DNA of 6,243 nucleotides. Origin: Candidatus Odyssella thessalonicensis. GTDB taxonomy: Bacteria > Pseudomonadota > Alphaproteobacteria > Bin65. How positions within the stretch are numbered: position 1 is the stretch's first letter; each line of letters starts with the position of its first letter. Shown here piece after piece: positions 1 through 4,664 of the stretch. The position numbers and the translations under genes are program-made. The DNA is taken from NCBI GenBank assembly GCA_005240015.1, contig SBBV01000418.1:1-6243 (forward strand). The letters run 5' to 3'. A model generated the notes under the pieces. It ran no database searches. It was not told where the DNA came from and worked only from the letters and a program-made list of their open reading frames with translations.

Positions 1-630
1 GAACCCGGTCACCGCGCAATTCTCGATGATGTCGACGCCGCGAGCGTCGGCGGCGCGGGCATAGCCCCAGGCGACCGCGTCGTGGCGCGCGGTTCCGCCG
101 CGCGGCTGGAGCAGGCCGCCGGTGACGGGATAGCGCGCCGCGGGAGAGCAATCGAGCAGCGGCACCATGCGCTGGACGGCGTCGCGGTCGAGCCACGTTG
201 CGTCGATGCCGTTGAGGCGCATCGCGTTGCCGCGGCGCAGGAAGGCGTCGCGCTGGGCGTCGGAGTGGGCGAGGTTCAGCACGCCGCGCTGGCTGAACAT
301 GACGTTGAAGTTGAGCTCGTGGCTCAGGCCCTCCCAGAGCTTCAGCGACCATTCGTAGAACAGCGCATTGGCGGTAAGCAGGTAGTTCGAGCGGATGATC
401 GTGGTGTTGCGCCCGGTGTTGCCACCGCCGAGCCAGCCCTTCTCGAGCACCGCGATATCCGTGATGCCGTGGTTCTTCGCAAGATAGTAGGCGGTGGCGA
501 GGCCGTGGCCGCCGCCGCCGATGATCACCACCTCGTAGGCCGGCCGCGGATCCGGGCTGCGCCACGCCGGCGCCCAGTCCGCATGACGGCGAAGCGCGTT
601 GCGGGCAAGAGAGAAGATCGAATATCGCAT
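1..630 (-). CDS. soxB: Sarcosine oxidase, beta subunit (heterotetrameric), N-terminal part, cut by window edge
   Basis: Only the first 210 residues are in the window; the reading frame is open to position 1. In the heterotetrameric enzyme this subunit carries FAD and the FMN and oxidatively demethylates sarcosine to glycine, passing formaldehyde to tetrahydrofolate via the alpha subunit. Visible evidence: the SoxB-type leader MRYSIFSLARNAL; a Rossmann dinucleotide-binding motif GGGGHG at residues 38-43, closed by VLEKG (61-65); the family signature GGGNTGRNTTIIRSNY (68-83); FSQRGVLNLAH (112-122); and GGTARHDAVAWGYARA (178-192). His183 in the last motif probably matches the histidine that binds FMN covalently in characterised SoxB proteins (alignment from memory). 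The ATG at 630 gives the standard SoxB N-terminus, but no good Shine-Dalgarno precedes it. The gene starts 19 bp after the GST stop on the same strand, so the two are probably co-transcribed. The usual soxD, soxA and soxG would follow past the left edge. Confidence 0.93.
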   Translation of the reverse strand, partial: MRYSIFSLARNALRRHADWAPAWRSPDPRPAYEVVIIGGGGHGLATAYYLAKNHGITDIAVLEKGWLGGGNTGRNTTIIRSNYLLTANALFYEWSLKLWEGLSHELNFNVMFSQRGVLNLAHSDAQRDAFLRRGNAMRLNGIDATWLDRDAVQRMVPLLDCSPAARYPVTGGLLQPRGGTARHDAVAWGYARAADARGVDIIENCAVTGF

Positions 631-649
631 GAGGGCGGCGATCGTCGCG

Positions 650-1393
650 TCAAAGCCGGATCGCCGCCGGCATGCGAAATTCGTCCTTGGGCGCTGCTTT
701 TCGATAGGCCGGCCGTGCCGTGAGCCGCCGCACCCAATCCTTGACCGCCGGCAAGCTGCTCCAGAGAGCGGCCATGCCGAGCCGCTCGACCCGATCGATC
801 ACCGGTGCCGCCGCGATATCGGCAAGCGAAAAGCTCGCGCCCGCGAGCCACGGCCCGGCCTCGGCCAATCCTTTCTCCATCTTCGCGAACGCCGCCGCCA
901 GTGCCTTGCGCGACCGTTCGACCGCGGCCGGATCGGGCGGCTCCTTGAACATCTTCTTGAGCAGCGCGATCTGGTGCGGCCGTGGATGGTGGGCCAGCAA
1001 CCGATCGAGCTCCGCCTCGCTGAACCTGCCGAGCACCTGTTTCATCATGAGATTGAGCGAGGCCGGGCGGATCGCGACGAACAGCTCGTCCTCCTCGTGC
1101 TTGACCCAGTCCCGCATGCGCGCGCGTGCGTAGGGGTCGGCCGGGCGCAGCGGCACCTCGGGAAAGCGATCGTCGAGGAATTCGTTTATGATCGACGATT
1201 CCGGAACGAGCCGCCCTTCGAGCTTCAGCGTGGGGACGAGGCCCCTCGGGTTCACGGCCAGATAGGCCGACGCCAAGTTCTCGAACTTCATCAGATCGAC
1301 ATGGTGGCCGGTCCAGGCGAGGCCCTTTTCCTCGAGGCAAAGGCGGACCTTGAACGAGCAGAAGGAATCCCAGAAGTGATAAAGCTCGATCAT
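650..1393 (-). CDS. Glutathione S-transferase family protein (zeta-like / LigF beta-etherase-like)
   Basis: A 247-residue soluble cytoplasmic GST of near-normal length with both domains. The N-terminal thioredoxin fold (about 1-78) contains LYHFWDSFCSFKVR (4-17). This lines up with the zeta-class motif LYSYFRSSCSWRVR, placing Ser10 at the catalytic serine and Cys12/Ser13 at its neighbours. The cis-proline of the glutathione site is Val53-Pro54, followed by the gamma-glutamyl-binding pair Glu65-Ser66. The helical domain has the N-capping box SLAD (189-192). The run NPRGLVPTL, then ESSIINEFLDDRFPE and LRPADPYARARMRDW, recalls bacterial LigF-type beta-etherases, so glutathione conjugation, ether cleavage or dehalogenation are all possible; the substrate is not readable. 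The ATG at 1393 has a strong GAGGAG Shine-Dalgarno at 1399-1404. The gene is first in the leftward unit, ahead of soxB, and diverges from the dehalogenase-like gene. An antisense frame over this gene is a GC-rich shadow. Confidence 0.9.
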   Translation of the reverse strand: MIELYHFWDSFCSFKVRLCLEEKGLAWTGHHVDLMKFENLASAYLAVNPRGLVPTLKLEGRLVPESSIINEFLDDRFPEVPLRPADPYARARMRDWVKHEEDELFVAIRPASLNLMMKQVLGRFSEAELDRLLAHHPRPHQIALLKKMFKEPPDPAAVERSRKALAAAFAKMEKGLAEAGPWLAGASFSLADIAAAPVIDRVERLGMAALWSSLPAVKDWVRRLTARPAYRKAAPKDEFRMPAAIRL

Positions 1394-1432
1394 CGCCGCT
1401 CCTCGTCCGGCCGCCGTTTCGCGCTTGCAGGC

Positions 1433-1443
1433 GTCTGCCAGAC
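1433..1443. promoter_or_regulatory. Short perfect palindrome, possible regulator half of the control region
   Basis: GTCTG-C-CAGAC is a perfect inverted repeat with 5-bp arms and a 1-bp centre. It lies between the candidate leftward -10 element and the GST start, so a bound protein would sit near the transcription start. A repeat this short can occur by chance. It gains interest only because a second, longer dyad begins at the very next base. Confidence 0.3.
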
Positions 1444-1468
1444 AATATTATACACAGAGTATTAAATT
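1444..1468. promoter_or_regulatory. 25-bp imperfect dyad, candidate operator
   Basis: The left arm AATATTATAC (1444-1453) and right arm GTATTAAATT (1459-1468) are inverted repeats matching at 8 of 10 positions around the 5-bp centre ACAGA. The size and spacing suit a dimeric repressor such as a TetR-, GntR- or MarR-type protein. The site covers the candidate leftward -10 element and lies 54 bp before the rightward start codon, so one regulator could control both units. AT-rich DNA produces imperfect dyads by chance, and no regulator gene is in the window. Confidence 0.4.
1447..1452 (-). promoter_or_regulatory. Candidate -10 element for the GST-soxB unit
   Basis: The minus strand reads a perfect TATAAT here, about 55 bases upstream of the GST start codon, predicting a 5' leader of roughly 45 nt. 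The hexamer at 17-bp spacing upstream (1470-1475, CTTCTC) is a poor -35 match, so the promoter may be weak, activator-dependent or a coincidence of the AT-rich island. Confidence 0.4.
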
Positions 1469-1522
1469 AGAGAAGCGTGCCCCGCACGGATCCGCGCGTC
1501 CCCTCGCACCCAGAGGAACCCC

Positions 1523-2326
1523 ATGTCCTCCGAACACCCGATTCTGCTCGATATCGACAACGGCGTCGCCACCATCACCTTCAATCGGCCGCGGGCCAAG
1601 AATTCGCTCAACGTCGAGGCGCTGCAGCGACTCTACGAGGCGATGGGCACCTGCGAGGATCGCGCCGATGTTGGCGTCGTGGTGCTGACCGGCGCCGGAG
1701 ACGCCTTTTGCGCAGGCGTCAACCTCAAGGGTTACGAACTGGACGAGCGCGCCGCGTTGCGTGCCGGCTTCCGCGAAGTGGCGATGTGGTGGCACCAGAT
1801 GCTGCATCGGATCGTGCGCATCCCGAAGCCGGTCCTGGCGGCGGTCAACGGCATCGCGGTCGGCGGCGGCCTCGGCATGGTGCTGGCGGCGGACATCGCG
1901 CTGTGTCACGAGCGCGCCACGTTCTATGCCTCGTGGATGTCGAACGGCGTCGCCAACGACGGCGGCTCGAGCTACACGCTGGCCCGGATCGTTGGCTTCC
2001 GACGCGCTATGGAGTTGATGCTCACCAACCGCACGCTCGATGCGCGCGAGGCGGTGGAATGGGGCATCTGCAACCGCATGTACGGCGATGCGGACTTCGC
2101 GAAAAACGTGGCCGCCGTCGCGCGCCAGTTGGCCGATGGTCCGACCCATCTCCAGGCCTACGTCAAGGAGACGTTTCACGAGGGCTGGCGTCGCTCGCTC
2201 GAGGAATGCACCGAGCACGAATGCATGAACATCTTGAAATCGCTCGATCACCCCTACGCGGCCGAGCGGCTCGGGGCCTTCAAGCGCGGCGAACGCACCA
2301 ATTCGATCCAGGTCGATCTCAAGTAG
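1523..2326 (+). CDS. Crotonase-fold aryl-CoA enzyme of the 4-chlorobenzoyl-CoA dehalogenase type
   Basis: A 267-residue protein of normal crotonase length, probably acting on a CoA thioester in the cytoplasm. The oxyanion-hole segments are FCAGVNLK (62-69) and GIAVGGGLGM (110-119). The two glutamates that hydrate enoyl-CoA are absent: the position within GGGCEL is Gly118 and the one within GQPE is Trp138. Instead it shows the catalytic set of Pseudomonas 4-chlorobenzoyl-CoA dehalogenase, recalled from memory: Asp146 (nucleophile Asp145), His91 in WWHQM (base His90), Trp138 (Trp137), Trp90 (Trp89), Phe83 (Phe82), Gly115 (Gly114) and His209 in PTHLQ (His208). The stretch 154-172 (ARIVG through MELMLTNRTL) and EECTE (227-231) also match closely. 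Differences include Val66 for Phe64, Ala25 for His23 and Lys26 for Arg24, so the leaving group may not be chloride. The ATG at 1523 follows AGAGGA by 5 bp. It converges on the reductase gene with a 6-bp gap. No CoA ligase or thioesterase partner is in view. Confidence 0.85.
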   Translation: MSSEHPILLDIDNGVATITFNRPRAKNSLNVEALQRLYEAMGTCEDRADVGVVVLTGAGDAFCAGVNLKGYELDERAALRAGFREVAMWWHQMLHRIVRIPKPVLAAVNGIAVGGGLGMVLAADIALCHERATFYASWMSNGVANDGGSSYTLARIVGFRRAMELMLTNRTLDAREAVEWGICNRMYGDADFAKNVAAVARQLADGPTHLQAYVKETFHEGWRRSLEECTEHECMNILKSLDHPYAAERLGAFKRGERTNSIQVDLK

Positions 2327-2332
2327 CGGCGT

Positions 2333-3331
2333 TCAGGCCGCGTTGCGGGTCGTCAGCACGAGCTTGGCGACCGCGCGGCGCGAGGCGATCTTGTTCATCG
2401 CGTCGTGAATCCGCTCGAGCGGGAATCGCTCCGTGATTTCGGGCCGGATCTTACCCTTGCGGTGGAGCTCGAACAGCTCGGCCACAGCCCGGTGGATCAA
2501 TTCCGGTTCCATCTTGAAGTGGATGTCCAGCGGAGCGCCGATCACAGAGATGTTCTTGAGCAGGATGTGGTGGCCCTTGGGCATGGAGATATCCATCGTC
2601 GCGAAGCCGACGATGACCATGCGGCCCTTGTAGCCGACGCAGCGCATCGCAGCGTCGAAAACCTTGCCGCCCACCACGTCGAAGACGGCGTTGCAGAGCT
2701 TGTCGCCGGTGATCTTGGCGACCTGCGCGCGCACGCCCTCGTGCAGGTCCGGCACTGAGAGATCGATCCAGTGGTCGGCGCCGTGCGCCTTGCAGAGCTC
2801 GCCCTTTTGCTTGGAGGTGGCGCCGGCGAGTACCGTGGCGCCGCGCACCTTGGCGAGCTCGACCATGGCGAGCCCGACGCCGCCAGAGGCGCCGGTCACG
2901 AACACGGTTTCGCCCGGCTGCACGTTCCCGCGCGCGAAGACGGCGATATAGGCCGTGTTGTAGATCGTCACCATGCCGGCGGCGGTGGCGAAATCGATGT
3001 CGTCGGGGAGAACAAAGACGCGGGACTGCGGCGCCGCCAGTTGCTCGGCGAAGGCGCCCCAGGTCACCTGCGCGCTCACGCGGTCGCCGACCTTGCAGCG
3101 GGTGACACGCCGGCCGACCGCGCGCACGACGCCGGCGGCGTCGCGCCCGGGAACGAAGGGCCGATCGGGGCGTGTCTGATACTTGCCTTGCAGCATCAGC
3201 GTGTCGGGAAAGTTGAGGCCGATCGCGTGTACATCGATGAGAACGTCCTCGTCGCCGAGCTTGGGCGTCGGCAACTCTTCGATCTTGTGGCTGTCGAGCG
3301 GTCCGAATTCGCGCACCAACAATCCGCGCAT
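2333..3331 (-). CDS. Zinc-free NADPH:quinone oxidoreductase-like reductase (MDR superfamily)
   Basis: A 332-residue medium-chain dehydrogenase/reductase of the zeta-crystallin/quinone oxidoreductase branch, probably using NADPH to reduce a quinone or an activated double bond. The GroES-like catalytic domain spans roughly 1-125 and includes GLNFPDTLMLQGKY (38-51) and VPGRDAAGVV (60-69). The Rossmann domain follows with the nucleotide-binding turn GASGGVG (147-153) and a hydrophobic helix after it. The cysteine cluster that binds structural zinc in alcohol dehydrogenases is absent. The ATG at 3331 was chosen because it begins the family N-terminus (MRGLLVREFGP) and has AGGAG 8 bp upstream. A longer frame reaching back to 3685 would only translate the iron-sulfur gene out of frame. 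The gene lies 11 bp after the iron-sulfur subunit stop, as the last gene of the molybdenum-enzyme operon. It may act on that enzyme's product or recycle an acceptor. Physiological substrate unknown. Confidence 0.9.
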   Translation of the reverse strand: MRGLLVREFGPLDSHKIEELPTPKLGDEDVLIDVHAIGLNFPDTLMLQGKYQTRPDRPFVPGRDAAGVVRAVGRRVTRCKVGDRVSAQVTWGAFAEQLAAPQSRVFVLPDDIDFATAAGMVTIYNTAYIAVFARGNVQPGETVFVTGASGGVGLAMVELAKVRGATVLAGATSKQKGELCKAHGADHWIDLSVPDLHEGVRAQVAKITGDKLCNAVFDVVGGKVFDAAMRCVGYKGRMVIVGFATMDISMPKGHHILLKNISVIGAPLDIHFKMEPELIHRAVAELFELHRKGKIRPEITERFPLERIHDAMNKIASRRAVAKLVLTTRNAA

Positions 3332-3339
3332 CACCCGAT

Positions 3340-3344
3340 CTCCT
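3340..3344 (-). promoter_or_regulatory. Ribosome-binding site of the reductase gene, overlapping the upstream stop
   Basis: AGGAG on the minus strand lies 8 bp before the ATG at 3331 and shares bases with the TAG stop of the iron-sulfur subunit (3343-3345). It decides the start of the reductase against an upstream extension and points to translational coupling. Confidence 0.75.
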
Positions 3345-3849
3345 ATCCGGCCGGTTTTGTGGCCATTTCGCGCGCGGCCTCGAGCGCCGCCGCTACGATC
3401 TCGGCGTAGCCGGTGCAGCGGCAGAGATTGCCGCTGAGCGCCAGGCGGATGTCGGCCTCGGTCGGCGCCGGGTTGCGCTCGAGGTATTCGCTCAACGACA
3501 TGAGAAAGCCGGGCGTGCAATAGCCGCACTGCAACGCAAAGTTGCGATGAAACGCCGCCTGCAGCGACGAGAGGCGCCCGTCCCTGCCGGCGAGCCCCTC
3601 GACCGTGTCGATGCGCCGGCCCTCGGCCTGCACCGCAAGCAGCAGGCAGGCGCGCACGGCCTTGCCGTCGACGCGGATCGTGCACGCGCCGCAGATTCCG
3701 TGCTCGCAGCCGACATGGGTGCCGGTGGCGCCGATCTCGTGGCGCAGGAAATCGGTGAGCAGCAGCCGCGGCTCGGCATAGCCCTCGACCGGTTCGCCGT
3801 TGAGCACGAAACGAACGCGGTGGCGCTCGGTTTTGCTCAGGACGCGCAT
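3343..3849 (-). CDS. [2Fe-2S] small subunit of a xanthine dehydrogenase/CO dehydrogenase-family molybdenum enzyme
   Basis: A 168-residue electron-transfer subunit with both clusters of the family. The N-terminal plant-ferredoxin-like domain has Cys48, Cys53, Cys56 and Cys68 in the CEHGICGACT...C pattern. The C-terminal helical domain has Cys108 and Cys111 (QCGYCTPGF) and Cys143 and Cys145 (LCRCTGY). All eight cluster ligands are therefore present, as is Gln107, the family residue near the pyranopterin. Electrons would run from the molybdenum site through these clusters to FAD. Length is typical for CoxS- or HcrC-type subunits. The ATG at 3849 was chosen for its near-perfect GAGGAGG 7 bp upstream and the expected N-terminus. 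Longer in-frame extensions upstream are the FAD gene in another frame. The start overlaps the end of the FAD gene by 13 bp. No Tat signal is seen, so a cytoplasmic enzyme is expected. Confidence 0.95.
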   Translation of the reverse strand: MRVLSKTERHRVRFVLNGEPVEGYAEPRLLLTDFLRHEIGATGTHVGCEHGICGACTIRVDGKAVRACLLLAVQAEGRRIDTVEGLAGRDGRLSSLQAAFHRNFALQCGYCTPGFLMSLSEYLERNPAPTEADIRLALSGNLCRCTGYAEIVAAALEAAREMATKPAG

Positions 3850-4664
3850 CGGCGGGCCTCCTCGATCACTTTCTTCCCCAGGCGGCGGACCATCTCGCGC
3901 CGATAGCGCGCGGTGGCGTGGATGTCGTCGCTGCCGTCGAGGCCCCAGGCGAATTCGTTGAGCGCGTCGGCGAGGCCGCCGGCATCGAGATTCGCCCATT
4001 CGCGCACCACGGGGCGGTCGGCGACACCGCCGACGCCGAGCCGGACCGTGGCGCCGTTGCAGATCGCGGCGAGCGCCACGATCGCGAAATCGCCGTGGCG
4101 GCGGGCGATCTCGCGGAACGCATAGCCGAAGCCCGCGCGCGCCAACGGGTAGCGCACGGCCATCACCATCTCGTCGGGCTCGCGCGCGGTGGTGAGCAGG
4201 CCGAGCTGGAAATCCGCCGCCTTCAGCGTGCGCCGGCGCCGCGCCGAGCGCAGCACCACCTCGCCGCCGAGCGTCGCGAGGCAGAGCGGCAGCTCGGAAC
4301 TCGGATCGGCGTGGCACAGCGAGCCGCACACGGTGCCGCGGTTGCGCGTCTGGAAGTGGCCGATCTCGGGCAGCGCGGCCGCGAGCAGCGGCAGGCGGCG
4401 GCCGACCTCGGGCCAGGCTTCGAGCGCGCCCTGGGTGAAGGTGGCGCCGATCTCGACCGCCGCGCCCTCGACACGGCAATAGCTCAGCGCCGCGATCGCG
4501 CTGATGTCGACGACGATGGCGGGGCGCACGAGGCGCATGTTGAGCATCGGCATCAGCGATTGCCCGCCGGCCATGATGCGCGCTTCGTCGCCATGCTCTT
4601 TCAGCAGCGCAAGCGCCTCGTCCGCCGAATCGCAGCGCGCGTAATCGAAGCTGGCCGGCTTCAT
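3837..4664 (-). CDS. FAD-binding medium subunit of the molybdenum enzyme (CoxM-like)
   Basis: A 275-residue subunit that takes electrons from the iron-sulfur clusters and passes them to the external acceptor. The first FAD-binding motif is AGGQSLMPML (32-41). The second is TRNRGTVCGSLCHADPSSEL (106-125), which contacts the FAD diphosphate and ribityl parts. The C-terminal CODH-type domain follows from about 170. The length and the lack of a roughly 40-residue four-cysteine insertion argue against the beta subunit of 4-hydroxybenzoyl-CoA reductase, which carries an extra [4Fe-4S] cluster. Three cysteines (113, 117, 128) cluster near the flavin motif, probably a lineage quirk. The ATG at 4664 forms an ATGA with the stop of the large-subunit gene and follows GAGGA by about 7 bp, so translation is coupled. 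Much longer frames upstream are the large-subunit gene read out of frame. Confidence 0.95.
   Translation of the reverse strand: MKPASFDYARCDSADEALALLKEHGDEARIMAGGQSLMPMLNMRLVRPAIVVDISAIAALSYCRVEGAAVEIGATFTQGALEAWPEVGRRLPLLAAALPEIGHFQTRNRGTVCGSLCHADPSSELPLCLATLGGEVVLRSARRRRTLKAADFQLGLLTTAREPDEMVMAVRYPLARAGFGYAFREIARRHGDFAIVALAAICNGATVRLGVGGVADRPVVREWANLDAGGLADALNEFAWGLDGSDDIHATARYRREMVRRLGKKVIEEARRCAS
3857..3863 (-). promoter_or_regulatory. Strong ribosome-binding site inside the FAD gene for the iron-sulfur subunit
   Basis: GAGGAGG on the minus strand sits 7 bp before the ATG at 3849 and lies in the last codons of the FAD-subunit gene. It fixes the iron-sulfur subunit start and the 13-bp gene overlap. 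Confidence 0.8.

Larger units (their letters stand above)
1394..1522. promoter_or_regulatory. Divergent intergenic control region
   Basis: These 129 bp separate the leftward GST-soxB unit from the rightward dehalogenase-like gene and must hold both start signals. The middle is strikingly AT-rich for this window: only 7 of the 30 bases at 1441-1470 are G or C. That island contains a TATAAT on the minus strand, a short perfect palindrome and a longer imperfect dyad, each listed separately. Ribosome-binding sites are GAGGAG at 1399-1404 for the leftward gene and AGAGGA at 1512-1517 for the rightward gene. No clear rightward -10/-35 pair can be named. TATACA at 1449-1454 and TATTAA at 1460-1465 are only weak candidates. 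Confidence 0.7.

Noticed and set aside
599..1465. Long plus-strand reading frame opposite the GST gene, and the overlapping minus-strand frame 525-1445.
   Set aside because: Both are low-complexity Arg/Ala/Gly-rich translations without recognisable motifs. The GST frame (650-1393) has family motifs and a strong ribosome-binding site.
1448..2251. Minus-strand frame opposite the dehalogenase-like gene.
   Set aside because: It is a His/Arg/Ala-rich shadow with no domain motifs, and it covers the divergent promoter region as well as the opposite strand of a well-supported gene.
1523..2326. Ordinary enoyl-CoA hydratase assignment for the crotonase gene.
   Set aside because: Both catalytic glutamates are replaced (Gly118, Trp138), while the Asp/His/Trp set of aryl-CoA dehalogenases is present.
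2326..2341. Hairpin GCGGC-gttcag-GCCGC between the convergent genes as a bidirectional terminator.
   Set aside because: The stem is only 5 bp and neither side is followed by a T-run. In DNA this GC-rich such a stem is expected by chance.
3837..4664. Assignment of the molybdenum enzyme as 4-hydroxybenzoyl-CoA reductase, suggested by the neighbouring dehalogenase-type gene.
   Set aside because: The FAD subunit has normal length and no four-cysteine insertion for the extra [4Fe-4S] cluster. The deciding part of the large subunit is outside the window, so the name is not supported.
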